Positions 22,105-33,723 of a stretch of DNA of 64,000 nucleotides are shown piece after piece. The position numbers were made by a program, and so were the translations under genes. Source of the DNA: Polymyxa betae (lineage: Eukaryota; Endomyxa; Phytomyxea; Plasmodiophorida; Plasmodiophoridae); assembly GCA_003693705.1 (NCBI GenBank), contig RBZT01000809.1, positions 62,001 to 126,000 of the forward strand, given 5' to 3'. The notes beneath the pieces were generated by a model, which made no database searches, was not told where the DNA came from, and saw only the letters and a list, made by a program, of their open reading frames with translations. Position 1 is the stretch's first letter, and every line of letters starts with the position of its first letter.

Positions 22105-22933
22105 TTAAAAATAGGGTTTCGCACCACCACCAGAATCTTGGCAATCTTCACAGTCAGAAACCTCGTCGCAACAGCCTTTGCATGAGCAGCAGTATTCATC
22201 GTATTCCAAGAAAACAAGCATTAATGATAGCACATATAGCTCGATGACCTCATGTGGAACTCTATCTGCGGCCAGAGCACCTTGATAGGTAGATAGGTAT
22301 AATGGAGGTCGATGCCATGGATGATGCCAGACAAATTCAAGGCAGCCTCTAACCCGATAAGCAGATAGATCAGCTATAGACGAGGAGTGCGCTATCTTAG
22401 ATACATCAACTTTTCTTGCAAACGGCGCTATTTTGAACATAGTTGACATGGATGGTATTGGAACAGCAAGATAGCACAAGCTGGGCATTGAGGTTCATTG
22501 CTTTCGGCCTCGGCAAAATCTCGAACGTTTGATCATGGCCACGCCGATATTACAACAACCCAGTACAACCGTTAAGAACAAAGACCCGATCACAATACAA
22601 ACCACTACCACGACGGCGACCTCATCCCGGGACATAACATGATGCTGGGGATAGATCGGTGGAAATGGACTAGGAGAGGGAGAAGGACTGCCTAGCAGAT
22701 CACGAGCGCCTCTGTACAATCTCCAGTGAACAAGCGACAAGCCACATTGCCACAGTCACTACCCGACAGGTAACGGGCCGCGCTCCAGCAACAAGACCAG
22801 TAACGATATGACAAAGGCCAGGAGGCGATACATCAGTCGCAGAAGCTGTGAGACCCCACAGATGAACATTGGGGCGCCCCCTGATGGGCCCGCACTCCGT
22901 AGCTAATAAGTGAAAGCGATGCTTCATCTCCAT
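22105..22933 (-). CDS. Putative single-pass membrane protein, exon structure unresolved
   Basis: Three overlapping minus frames read like parts of one gene. The most convincing part (22740-22498) is a proline/serine spacer (SPSPSPFPPIYP) followed by a strong membrane span (VAVVVVVCIVIGSLFLTVVL) and a basic stop-transfer MIKRSRF. The lower frame (to 22105) ends with a cysteine-rich tail (EYCCSCKGCCDEVSDCEDC). The upper frame (22933) may be a luminal exon. I could not find splice joins that keep all three in phase, so boundaries are approximate and function is unknown. Confidence 0.4.
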
Positions 22934-23188
22934 GTATGAAAGTCAGGTTGAAAACTGTGCAGCTCTCGCACTTTCATCTGCACTGTCTGTTGTGGTCTTG
23001 TGGAGTTGATCATTGGAAGCGAGCGAGCCAATGTCTCTTTCAATGCAAACTAACTGAAGAACTGGGTTTAACAGACATTACGAAGGAATATGTCGTCAGA
23101 ATATTGAAGTTGAGAGTCTTGAATAGCAAGGCAGTCGAGTTCAAATCCACGCCAATGATTGAATATGCAGTAGTTGTACCAAAATGAT

Positions 23189-24177
23189 TCACTCTATGTT
23201 TGTATCGATCAATAAACCTTTCGTACCAGCCGTAATAAACTTTTTCACTTTTTGCATTAATTTCTCTATATCATCCATCTCGGAAGCAACAACAATAAAG
23301 ACGGTTGGAGCACAAGGCAGGAATGGGCAATTGTTCCTACCGTCTTGTGACATCTCAGACCAAGTTTCCTTATCAACGTTCGACATATCCATATCTGGAA
23401 TAGATTGCTGGTAAAATCTTCTCAGATATCGAGTACGATGTTATCATGATGCGCATTCTCAGGATCTAAGGAAAGACCTCTCTCGCAGCAATTGCACATC
23501 CTCGGCGGCTCGCTGCCAGAACAAAGATCGAGGGGCTTCCACCCTAAGGCAGATGTTGTCGGGACGGAATTTATTATGAATCGTGCATTGCATTTGCGGT
23601 GGCAATGACCGGCCGCCATTTGTTCGCCATTGTCTGAGATGCGCCGGCGGTGTCCACTGTGCGCCGGTTGCAATGAATCATAAGTAGGTGTTAACAACGA
23701 TGGCGATCGAGACGCTTTACATGGCTGAAGATTAACGCTGTTGGCATCTCTGCTCATCATTTCTAGCTGCATAGCAATGGTCATATCTTCCAACCATCCT
23801 CGAGTTGCGCGCTCCTTTTCGTGTTTTTGTCGATTTAATTTCATACAGTCAAAACGCAACCATATGCAGGGTCGATAATCATACAATATACGTCTCTCGT
23901 AATACAGCACATCAATATATGATAAAGGTTGAAACTGATGACATGCCCCGATAAAAAAGGCTGCAACGTCGAAAGAAGCTGCATCAGGGTGCCCCGAAAA
24001 ATCAATCGGTTTTGTGCGGCAAATATTTTTATGCTGCCTGAAGCTCTCGCAGCCCACAATGGCTTCATTTGAAGTTGTCACGAGCTGTGAGCCTTTCCAA
24101 GAGCTGCAGTCGCCCTTCGGGAGCATTATAGCTTTCCGTTGATATGCGTTAGGATGAACTGCGATTATATCGTCCAC
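23189..24177 (-). CDS. Unidentified protein, probably two exons
   Basis: A 251-codon minus frame (24177-23422) has no family resemblance known to me. It contains several Cys/His clusters (GHCHRKCNARF and CSGSEPPRMCNCCERG) that might bind zinc. A short intron near 23432-23404 would join it in frame to a lower segment (stop at 23189) with VFIVVASEMDDIEKLMQKVKK, which looks genuinely protein-like. That intron (about 29 bp) is shorter than others here, so the join is uncertain. Confidence 0.45.
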
Positions 24178-24507
24178 AAAAGTGAATAGACCAAAATATA
24201 TAGCTCTTTGTCGTTCAGTAATCAGTTGATCTGTTCAAGAACGTAAACTTCCGGGCGTATGTTAATTCCGGGTTAGGCAGAGAGACGGCTCTGTTAAGGC
24301 GAAAGTTCTCAATCTGCAACATTCACCATCCACTTTGTAAAGATTCCTTGGTGTGCTCTGCCAAGTCTCAAGCTTTAATCGAAATCTATATCGTATTTGA
24401 GAATCGTGCGCCCAGTCGAAAGTGCGACACTGCAATTTTTAAAACTGCGGATTTGGGGTATTTCGTGAATTACGTGATTTTAATAACATAAAATTATAAA
24501 AACAACT

Positions 24508-25432
24508 TCAAACGCGCTGTTGGCGCTTGGCCTGTTCATGTCGAATGATGGCCATGTCCAGCTGCGCTTGCAAGACATCGGTCGGTTGATAGCGGGGGTG
24601 CTGTGTAGGGGGTAGCAGGCTTTGCAGCTGCTGTAATGTATAGTAGTACTTGCGAAACGCGCGAACGAACACATCACGCTGCTGCAGTTCGTTGTCCGCG
24701 ACCGCGTTCAACAATCCCCAATCACGTTCGAACTGGTCAGCCAGGTTGTTAGCCGATGTAAAGATGTCAGTCGCAAGCCGTGCTGGTTCATTAGCAATCC
24801 GGGAGCTAACAGCCGGGATCCACCAACGGTGCTCTTTTGGAACACAGTCAGGGATCCCGTGCTCCGGTGAAAAAGTCAAGGATGGATGCCGCGCGTAGTA
24901 GTCAGGATGGAATAGCCCGACGCTCGCCATAAACGTTTTTCGTATAAAGTTGGAGGGCTGTCGCTCCATCCTCACCGGCGTTTTCAGGAAGGTGATCGCC
25001 GGGTGTTCGGGGATCTTCACGCGTAACGCAATCAGACCCCCGAACACGCATCTGACAATCAGTCGTTTGTGACTCCTTACAACCGCTCGCCTCGCAGTTC
25101 ACAAAACTCGGAAGCTTCGTTTTGAACAGGTTTCACGTGGACATGCGTGCGTATAGATCTTCCAGGATGTCGACCCCAAATCGGAGCTTCTGCTTCTGAC
25201 CGTAGACAATGTAGACGAAGGCGAGGACACCGGTGCGACGACAGCAGTCTAGCAATATGTCGGTGCTGAAAATGGTCTTGCGCGAAGTGATCGTCATGCC
25301 CGGAATAGATGGAGCCGCCAGACTTATATCATAGATGGTGTCCAGGTACTCGGTGATCTCGAACATGAGGGACGCGTTGGACTTGTTAGGATGGTACATC
25401 TTAACAGTTGGCTCAGAAGTCAACAGCGGCAT
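24508..25432 (-). CDS. Unidentified conserved-looking protein, two exons
   Basis: Exon 1 (25432 to about 25137) starts MPLLTSEPTVKMYHPNKSN. It is joined through an intron of about 88 bp to a second exon ending at 24508, total roughly 270 residues. The join YARMST|CVFGGLIALRVKI is in phase. The sequence has balanced hydrophobic strands (GVLAFVYIVYGQKQKL), then PDYYARHPSLTFSPEHGIP, and a helical charged C-terminus (ADQFERDWGLL, FRKYYYTLQQLQSLL). It reads like a folded conserved protein, but I do not recognise the family. It diverges from MOB4. Confidence 0.55.
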
Positions 25433-25914
25433 CTCATTGACCTTATCAATGCGGCTAGTGTGGCGGGTGCTGAAGCTGGAAGGAAACCGAGCACCTCCTT
25501 GATTCTGTGGATATCTCCGGAAAACTTTAAAAGCGCTTTAAAGTGGAGGCCACGCAAACTTGCGAAATAAAATCGGAAAATGCATACTTTTCACTGACTA
25601 ACATCATCAACAGCAAAGTTAAAAACACTTTAAAGGCCCTTTAAAAGCAGACATTTAAAGCTACGGAAAGCGCATGTTTGATACCCCCTAATACAATTGG
25701 AGGACATCGTTTCGACGTAAATAGCTGGAAAACTGAAACCTTGTTTTCGAAAATACGGAATTTTGGTTTAAAAGTGTCGATAGGGGAGGAGCAGCCTCGT
25801 CAAGTTACGGGCAACGTTACCATAGCAAGATTTCTTGAACATTCTCACAACATTTCTTGTTCATTGTGATCTGGCGCTGCTTGGTGGCTGGAGACGTCGT
25901 CGGCTCCGGTTACC
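25433..25914. other. Divergent intergenic region
   Basis: 482 bp between two divergent start codons. It contains several TTTAAAG/CTTTAAA-type short repeats around 25525-25660 (for example 'gctttaaagtgg', 'ctttaaaggccctttaaaag'), which may be promoter elements. No gene seen. Confidence 0.4.
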
Positions 25915-26832
25915 ATGGCGGAGGTCCACTGCAATCTGCCAGGAACGACGCGCGAGGACCTGTTCGCCTGGAAGCCGACCGACCCGGAGACGTCCGAGGG
26001 TGCGTTCGTCGCACAGGAATACATCCAGGACATGATCCGTATGAAGCAAGAGATTCGAGTGATTTGCGAACTTTGCTGACGATTTGCAGGTCTTAATCCA
26101 TCCGATATGAGCAAGATTGTGACGCCGCCTTCTAATCTAGATAACAGCGTTTGGATCTTGGAACATCTCAGGTGTGCATTTTATTGCTCTTCCAAATAAT
26201 ATCGTTTTTTAGCTCTATAATTCACTTGCTGCTGTTTTATGCTGATATGTATTTCTCTTGGTGATTTGTCGAAATGTCTGAACGTCATTAATACGATGCA
26301 CAGACAGATTCTGCTGGAGCTGAATTTTTTCGTGGCTTTTATCGCAGACGATTGCAACTCGGAGACATGCCCTAAGATGATCGCTCATAAGTGGGGTCGG
26401 TATTCCCCCCAGTAGTTGCCGCTGTTTTCTAACTTTGCTTGTGTCAAAGAATTCTTATGTGCAGCACATAAGAAGCCGCAGGACTGTAGCGCCATCGATT
26501 ACATCGTCCATACATTGAATGGCTTTATCGGCCTTCTAAACAACAAATCGATCTTCCCAAGCCGAGGTCCTCCTATCTCTGTCTTCTGAACCGTTTCATT
26601 GAATTTTTATTCAGTTCGGATTCCACCAAAATCGCACCAGTTTTTCCAATCGATTCCACGACGATTATGTCGTGTGTTCGCGCATGTCTTCTTCCATCAT
26701 CGCGAGCTGTTCGACGCCTTCGAGAAGCGAACGTATCTATGCTGTCGATTTGTGGCATTAACCACCCGTTTCAAGTTGATCCAGAGGCAACATCTAATTA
26801 TTCCTATTGACCAGCTCCCTCTTAGTCTCTAA
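25915..26832 (+). CDS. MOB4: MOB4/phocein family protein
   Basis: Phocein is the MOB subunit of STRIPAK phosphatase-kinase complexes. Five exons (25915-26038, 26090-26171, 26304-26395, 26450-26566, 26615-26832) encode about 210 residues. The zinc-binding MOB core is present: [11 protein letters not shown] (two Cys) and [13 protein letters not shown] (two His). Further landmarks are [63 protein letters not shown] and [14 protein letters not shown]. These follow human MOB4 closely, more than MOB1. Intron 2 is 132 bp, long for this locus. Confidence 0.92.
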
Positions 26833-26936
26833 AATATTGCTCAAATTCTGAATCAGCAGAGCACTGCTTTTATCGAAATCGATTCGTCCAATGACTGTGT
26901 ACCGTACCGTTTTGATCGTTGCTTTCATTCCATCGA

Positions 26937-28519
26937 ATGGGGGTGCTGCTGCTCGTGATCGCTGCTGTTGCGGCGGCGATCGCCTCGGCTCAGGATTATT
27001 CAAATGGTTGGAATCCGCCGGATGGTCCCAAAGAGAAGGCGCCCCAACATTCCGGATACATCCCGATTTCCACCAACGCCTACACGTTCTATTGGCTGTT
27101 CGAATCGCGAACACATCCAGAAAAAGCACCTCTGGTGATCTGGTTAACTGGAGGGCCTGGCTGTGCTTCCGAATTGTAAAACATACGTCACGTTTCAAGG
27201 TGAGATTGATCAAGACCTTGCAGGGCCGTATTCTATGAGCAAGGCCCGTTCCGGTTCGAGAAAGACGGCATTCGTATCAACAATTACGCTTGGAATGAGG
27301 TCGCCAATCTCCTGTTTGTAGATCAGCCACGAAGCACCGGGTTTAGCTTCGTAGATGGGAGCTCGAATGAGCAGTTTAATCGGGATGAGGTCGGATGCGA
27401 CAAGAGACGCCCTGGAAACCTTCTGACATCGTCTTGGTAGAAATCAATTAGCGATGATATGTACGAGTTTCTGCAGGGATTCGTGCAGCAATGTCCGGAG
27501 TATGCTGATCGTGATGTTTATATCACCGGTGAGAGCTATGCTGGACATTATATTCCTGTATTCGCCAGTAGAGTTGTACAAGGAAATCGAAACGGTGATG
27601 GTCTCCCAATCGCTCTGAAAGGTAATTTCAAGGTTTTGGCAAATCAATCCAGTTTTTTTGATGATTTTGTGTATTCTGTGTTGCAACTAATTGCTGAGAT
27701 CGTTGATCAGGAGTGGCAATCGGGAACGGCTGGGTGAATGCATTCTATCAATTTCCAGCCATGATTGAGTATGCAAAAAAGCACGACTTAATAGTCGACG
27801 ATGAAGACAAACGTCGCGATCTAGACATCCTCGCCCAAAACTGCCAACTTCGCATAAAATCGGATCCGTCGCAAAGTCGCGAATCGTTCGAATATTGTGC
27901 TTCTATCGAGAACTATCTGCTCGGCGACCCGGCCGTACAGACCCGTCATTTCAATTATTACGATATCCGGATAGAATGCGGCCCGCACGACGAATGCTAC
28001 GACTTCTCGCAGCTCGATCAGCTGCTTGCCGAAGGCGATGTCAAATCGAGCCTGGGCGTGGACCCGCGCGCCGATTGGGATGCTTGCGATGTCAACGTCT
28101 GGAACAATCTGGTCTCGGACCAGAAGCTGGCCTGCGACGCCTTCGTCCCGGGCCTGCTGGAGGCCGGCGTTCGTGTCTTAATCTATACGGGCGTGGAAGA
28201 CTTTCTCTGCAATCACATCGGTACTGAAGCCTGGGTTTCAGCAATGAAATGGCCCGGGCAGAAGGTCTGTCCTCTATAACGGTTGACGCCGCTGTGGTAA
28301 TTGTCTGATTAGGAGCTGACATCTCAAAGCTGGTCGTCGTGGTTCGCCTTAGGCGAAGAGGCGGGCCGGTTTAAACAGAGCAAGAACTTTCTGATGGTAG
28401 AAGTCAATGAATCGGGCCATATGGTGCCGATGGACCAGCCCGAGCGAGCTCTCGAGCTTCTGAAAGCGCTTCTGGGCGATTTCCACCTGGAAGGCCCTCC
28501 GACACTAGCTATCGATTAG
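26937..28519 (+). CDS. Secreted serine carboxypeptidase (peptidase S10)
   Basis: It removes C-terminal residues from peptides in lysosome/vacuole or secreted space. Five exons (26937-27175, 27224-27389, 27441-27621, 27711-28264, 28313-28519) encode about 448 residues. There is a signal peptide ([18 protein letters not shown]). Family motifs: [17 protein letters not shown] (oxyanion region), [15 protein letters not shown], the catalytic serine in [13 protein letters not shown], the catalytic aspartate in [11 protein letters not shown], and the catalytic histidine in [12 protein letters not shown]. All three triad residues are present, so it should be active. Intron 3 (89 bp) is longer than usual. 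Confidence 0.95.
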
Positions 28520-28653
28520 TGTCGAGATAAAAGTTTCATTTCTCTGGTTTTGCTTATTCAGCTCGGTAAACGACAGAATAAGTTTTAAGACTGGCAATAT
28601 AAAATCACATGTTCAAAGTATAGATATAGAATTAAAATAATATCACGACGGTA

Positions 28654-31008
28654 TTAACACATTGAATCGAACCGGGCACGTTTCAGTCGAGGTTGCCTTT
28701 TCTCGAGCACAACGATCGGTGAAGGCGGCGCATCATTGGTCTCCTGCTGCTGCAATTTCTTGGGCGGCCTGCCGAGCCGTTTCCCGTGAACACTGAGCGT
28801 GACTCCATCGGAAGTCTTGGACATAATCCTGGAAATCGGCCGTTGCCGCTTCCTGCAGAACGACGGCAGCGCCGGTACCAGCTCGACGTCGCGAATCCTG
28901 TTCAGCGTAATCGCCCATTGAGCGGCTTCACGTTGACTCCTGCGTAACGGTCCATTGCTGACATCACCATGAGCAGGCTCGGGCGGCGGTGGCGGTGCAA
29001 CAATCTCCAACAACGTATCAGGGTCTTCGATCTCGATACGAATGCCTTCATTGATGAAGACGCCGTGGATTTCTTCTCGTCGATGGACGCGAACCCTCAG
29101 AGTCGACAGCGTCTCCACAGCGTCGAGCCTGATCGGAATCGCCTTGGATCCTTGGAACAGATCTTGCAGGTAGCCCTGCTTCAGGACGGTACGACGTCGG
29201 CTGCGACGAACGCAGGTGGCGCAGACGAACTGATCGACATATTGGGCGGCCTCATCAACAATACCACCACATTCGCCGTGGAACCAATTCTCACAGACAT
29301 CACATGATATAAACCATCTCGACATATCACTTGGTCTGGTGCAGAAACAGAATTGAACATGATCCTGCAAGCCGTACGCCGGAGCTGATAACGATGCCGC
29401 CACGGAATCCACCAGATTTCTCACGACTTCATGAACCGCCAAACGATTCAGATGAGCGTCCAAAGCCACGTCCGTCGACTTGAAATCCACGATCGTGGCC
29501 AAGGTTGGCGGCCGGGCAAGCACGACGCGTTTCTCGGCGACGGGACGGCAGAGATCATCGAGTGCGACTTCATGGCAGATGTGCGGCTCAGAGGCGATCG
29601 CCAGAGCGCGATCAAAATCGGTAACTTCGGGCAGAGCGACCGGCTTCGACGGCCTCTCAACAACGACGGCGGCGACCGGTGCAGGGGAAGATGGCGGCGG
29701 CGGCTTGTTGCGATTCAAGTATGCGTCGAAGATGCGTTGGCGACGAGCGCGGGCGTCGAAATCGTCATTGCGAGGCTGTGACCATTCCTGGGAGACGCTC
29801 TGCCTGAGCCAAGCTTTAGCAGCGTTGTTCTCTTTGATCTGAGCCTCGAGATGCCGCCTCAGCAGCCACAGCTCACAGCAGATCTCGTCGTCGTCTTCGC
29901 AGAGCTGCAGCGGGTCGATATCGTCAGCGATCGACTCGATGAAGAAGTGCAGCGACGAATTCGGGCGTCGAGGGCGGCGGTCGCCAGGTGCAGGCGTCCC
30001 TGATAGGAAGAAACGCGCCGTTAATGGGTCGTAGAGCGGCGGCGGGAACATATATTGAAGATCAGATGAACGACATTCACCAGGCTGGATTAAAGCAGAT
30101 GCAACAGCATACTGCAGATCCAAAGATCGGAACGCCCCATGGCGGCGGATCAGTACGGGCGTCTCGCCATCGCCTTCGAACCGAACGTAGAAAGAGGCGC
30201 GCGCCACCCTGCCGGATGTGGAGCCTAGATCGGCGGCGACGACCGGGCTTGTATTGGCGTCGATACGTTGTTTGTATCGCATCGAGCGAGGCGTGGCGTC
30301 GACATCATCGGTGCGGTCTTCTTCATCCCAGATATGACGATAATTCAGCTCTGAGGGAGGAATTCGAAACAGATCTTCAGAGGGCGGTGACGACGACGAG
30401 AGCGCCTCCAGATCGTGAACGGGCTCGAAGAATCCGTTGATAATACGCCAGGCTTTAGTGCCGGGTAGTTCGGTGATGGGTGCAGGAGGTGGTAGAGGCG
30501 GCGGCGGAGGCTTGCGCGGCTCAGCTTTGAAATCGAATCGGGCCGGCGGCATCGTTGATAGGCGAGCACCGAGCCGATCGGCACGCTGTCTGACCTGACA
30601 TCGCCACCTTCGACAGTACCATTGCGGTGTACTGACACAAGCGCCATGGGCCAGCGCGCCGCACCCGCATTGCCTGGCGCTGACGACGTCGCAGACGCGA
30701 CCGCATTCGTGACAGAGATGGTCGTCGACGACGGCTGCCGGATACTCCTGGGTCAACGCGATCTGGTCCAAAATCTGATGAAGACGAGGCAGAGCACCAC
30801 GACGACGATACCCGGATTTCAGCGTCGGCAGCGGCGGCGCGTTCGATAGGCGCACGGCGGTCGGATGAGGCAGCGACGACGGCGGTCGCGGGCGACGTTT
30901 GGAGATAATGTCGCGGGCCAGGCGTGTGACCGCCTTGGATAGAAGATGGTCATGGAGAGGAGCTGGGTCGTAGCCCGCCTCGATGACGGCATCAGCCGCC
31001 GTCTGCAT
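28654..31008 (-). CDS. Large PHD-finger protein, intronless
   Basis: A 784-residue single-exon frame. Around residues 98-137 there is a cysteine-rich module (CHECGRVCDVVSARQCGCG, then H and two Cys). Near residues 555-600 is a clear PHD finger: CFCTRPSDMSRWFISCDVCE, NWFHGECGG, FVCATC, the Cys4-His-Cys3 pattern, with W and D residues typical of methyl-lysine readers. The rest is proline- and arginine-rich and low in complexity, with basic stretches (RKRQRP, GKRLGRPPKKL) near the C-terminus, the last AT-hook-like. A chromatin reader is likely; a specific homologue is not evident. Local GC is higher than in neighbours. Confidence 0.8.
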   Translation of the reverse strand: MQTAADAVIEAGYDPAPLHDHLLSKAVTRLARDIISKRRPRPPSSLPHPTAVRLSNAPPLPTLKSGYRRRGALPRLHQILDQIALTQEYPAAVVDDHLCHECGRVCDVVSARQCGCGALAHGACVSTPQWYCRRWRCQVRQRADRLGARLSTMPPARFDFKAEPRKPPPPPLPPPAPITELPGTKAWRIINGFFEPVHDLEALSSSSPPSEDLFRIPPSELNYRHIWDEEDRTDDVDATPRSMRYKQRIDANTSPVVAADLGSTSGRVARASFYVRFEGDGETPVLIRRHGAFRSLDLQYAVASALIQPGECRSSDLQYMFPPPLYDPLTARFFLSGTPAPGDRRPRRPNSSLHFFIESIADDIDPLQLCEDDDEICCELWLLRRHLEAQIKENNAAKAWLRQSVSQEWSQPRNDDFDARARRQRIFDAYLNRNKPPPPSSPAPVAAVVVERPSKPVALPEVTDFDRALAIASEPHICHEVALDDLCRPVAEKRVVLARPPTLATIVDFKSTDVALDAHLNRLAVHEVVRNLVDSVAASLSAPAYGLQDHVQFCFCTRPSDMSRWFISCDVCENWFHGECGGIVDEAAQYVDQFVCATCVRRSRRRTVLKQGYLQDLFQGSKAIPIRLDAVETLSTLRVRVHRREEIHGVFINEGIRIEIEDPDTLLEIVAPPPPPEPAHGDVSNGPLRRSQREAAQWAITLNRIRDVELVPALPSFCRKRQRPISRIMSKTSDGVTLSVHGKRLGRPPKKLQQQETNDAPPSPIVVLEKRQPRLKRARFDSMC

Positions 31009-32935
31009 ATATTAGAGGAAGGGACAGAGCAGCGCCAAAGGCACTATGGTCATATAGACACAGGTCACCAGAACTCCGTACGCAATTTCATACGTTTTTT
31101 CCCCGACAGGTTTCTGATCTTCTTTACAATGAGGGGTTGGAGACGCGGCCACCTCTACTGATTCCTGATTGTATCGTTTGAAGTGCTACAGATGACAAAG
31201 ACATAGACAGTTTTGTTTCATTTTTTCCCACGTGCGTTCTGAGTACCAGAATAAAAAGGGGCAATTGACGCAAGTTTTTTCGACGACTTTTTCGTAGTTG
31301 CAGTAAAGTGCCTATACAACCGGTCTAGGATCACCCGTCGCTATACAATGTCAACGACCTTCGATAGCAAGCTCCTGTGCCACTATCAGAAGTAAGCAAA
31401 TCAAGGATGACAGATCTCAATCGTTGGTTGGAAAGATCAGCAGGCGCAAGATAGTTGGCTGGGTCAGGCATGTTGTTAGCTGGCGACCCAGTCGTTGCCT
31501 CGAACGGTGACGGCACGAGCTGCGGCCGTAGCGGCCCCGGGTCTGGCAGCTCGGAATGACGTTCTAAGCTTGGTTGTGGGAAGTGATCATAACCCGGATG
31601 AGTCCGAAAGACCGCGGTCTCCGATCATTGGTTCGAATGCATCCCTATCCTGATCGCCGCTAATCAATTTATTACAAACTTTCACGACAAGTCATATTGC
31701 CTTACTTTATTAAAGCCAACGCCGCAAAACTTGGATGGGTACCATCAATGGTCAATGGATAATAAAAAACGAGATTAACAAATCGAATACCTAGATCCAT
31801 GAATGAGGGTCTTTCCTAAAAGAATATCAAACTGCTGGGAAATGGTGATAGGCCGTTATATGCAACATTTTTACAGGAACGATCGTTAATAAACTTGTGT
31901 AGATACATCGCCCATAAATCTCAGAGACGTTCAAGTTGTAATGAATGGTCTTCTGCTACAGTAGTTACTGTCTATCTACAGTGTAAGAAGCAAGAGCCTC
32001 GAATAAAAACCAGCAATTTTGAACAATAGAAATCCGTCTTATGAGGCAGGCCTGGAGAAAGTTCTCCAGCAACGACAAGCCGTACTCTTCATGGGTCAAG
32101 ACCTGCGACATTTACCTCAAGGGAGGGAAATTCGTGTTTCGTATTCGGCCCGCTGGGACAATATTGATGTTAACAAAACCATATCCTGGCCCGTTATCAG
32201 GAAAAAAATGAGGAACCAATCCGGGAGCGTGCTGAAAAGTACCCAGCAATCGCGGCTGCGCCGGCCACATAATGTGGCGGAAGGCGGGAGCTCTATAAGT
32301 TGATCTAAAAATGGTCTAAACTCAGTGACGCAGTTTGTCTAGAAATACGGTAAAGTGGTAAACATTACTATTTGGTACCGTAGGTATTAAGCAATCGCAG
32401 TGGGCTGCCTGCAATAAACAGTTGAAGGACGCGCAGCCCACGGCACAGTTTTTGTTTCACAGTCGCGCAGAAACAATTGTTTGAGGTTCCGTTTGAGGGG
32501 TTCTCTATCCATTATCTTCATTTATTATTGTGATCTTGAGATAGAAAGCTATCGTTCACAGCACGCGTGCTTAGAAATATTTACGAGCGAATTATACCAT
32601 CTGCAGGTGGTCAACTTTAGTTCAAATCGCAACATCAAAGACACTAATATCACATCAAAACAACAAAGACACGAATGTTTTACAAGAAGGCTTAATTCGA
32701 TAACAGGTTTATTTTTTCTTCAGTTACCTGCAAGAAAGATACCTTTACAATCAAGAGCAAATCCAAATTCCAACCAAAACGCAAACAGAAATCGAAACTC
32801 CACAAACCGCTCACGCTCTCAAAGACCAGCGATTCTGGTTCTGGTCGGCTTCATCAACTGTGGCGACTGACATTGAAGGAAAAGTCAAACTGGCAGTTAT
32901 GAACGACTGATGTGGTCCTAGCAACGAAACACCTG
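31009..32935. other. Gene-free region upstream of the transposon
   Basis: About 1.9 kb with scattered short frames (for example 32019-32303 and 32481-32870 plus) that show no domains. No tRNA could be supported. It may be decayed repeat DNA. Confidence 0.4.
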
Positions 32936-32940
32936 AAGCT

Positions 32941-33196
32941 TGTGGTAATTTAGAGAGCTCTACAGCTCAGGGATGAGATCTCAGATCCCTCTACCAACGT
33001 CGACACACGATCTAAAGGATCAAAATAGTGTGTGTGTGTGTGTGTATGTTAGTTGTTAGTTAAGGTATGTTAGTTAAGGTAATGCGCAAAAAGCGCGTAA
33101 GTGTGCTATGTCCAGCGACGACGTAGGTCGTGCTGATAACAAAACAAAAGATAAAATCTAAAGAAAAATTATAAAATAACGTCAACGGACGTTACA
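32941..33196 (-). repeat. Complete 3' LTR
   Basis: 256 bp with TG...CA ends. It shares about 58 nearly identical bases with the stub at 33662-33723. Internally it carries a (TG)n run at about 33028-33043 and imperfect 'gttagttaagg' repeats. Confidence 0.8.
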
Positions 33197-33224
33197 CCGC
33201 CGTCTCAACATAAAGAGCTACAGG

Positions 33225-33660
33225 TTATGAAAGAGCAGCTAAGAGCGAAGAAGCATTAGGTAGTTTGGATAAACAGCGCTTGACGAATACCGGGGCATCA
33301 GAATAGATTTGTAGTAAAGGTTCCCAAGTACGATCGGATTGCTCAAATCCTTTCCAAGCAACCAAAACTTCCCACGTTTGCGAAGATTGATTGAAACGAC
33401 TGTCCAGAAGCGCCTCCAATTCATAACCATCACCATCGAAGGCAACCTGCTCGAACAATTCCTCGGTATCCTCTAAGGATGAATCACAATACAATCGTAG
33501 ACGCAAAGCATGCACTTCCGTGCGAATCTGAGTAATGAGATTCTCAACAGTGAATATATAATCAGATAACACCTCAACAATTCTGTGAGGCCCAGACCAG
33601 CGAACCGATATTTTAGACCTTTTCCGATTCAGCATATTGGAGACCAAAACAAAATCACCA
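33225..33660 (-). pseudogene. C-terminal remnant of Gypsy pol (integrase GPY/F and chromodomain)
   Basis: The frame reads GDFVLVSNMLNRKR, then RWSGPHRIVEVLSDYIFTVE (GPY/F module), RTEVHALRLRLYCDSS, and a chromodomain-like ELEALLDSRFNQ, WEVLVAWKGFEQSDRTWEPL. The catalytic parts of pol are gone. The exact 5' end is a deletion junction with the LTR stub. Confidence 0.85.
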
Positions 33661-33661
33661 C

Positions 33662-33723
33662 GGTAACAAAACAAAAGATAAAATCTAAAGAAAAATTATA
33701 AAATAACGTCAACGGACGTTACA
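33662..33723 (-). repeat. Truncated 5' LTR stub
   Basis: It repeats 33135-33196 almost base for base (AACGTCAACGGACGTTACA at the outer end). It ends at an 'acaaaacaaaa' run near the pol junction, where the two joined sequences share a few bases. Confidence 0.8.

Noticed and set aside
23130-23160. tRNA-like B box (GAGTTCAAATCC)
   Set aside because: No A box or cloverleaf pairing upstream.
29431-30440. Long plus-strand ORFs within the PHD gene
   Set aside because: They are Arg/Gly-rich reverse-complement shadows of a GC-rich, proline-rich coding region.
31590-31640. tRNA-like B box (GGTTCGAATGC) and a GATGAGTCCGAAAGA hammerhead-like string
   Set aside because: The T-stem halves do not pair, no A box lies at the right distance, and the hammerhead CUGAUGA core and closing stems are not satisfied.
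33028-33043. (TG)n run as an independent microsatellite locus
   Set aside because: It is part of the LTR and best treated as an internal feature of that repeat.
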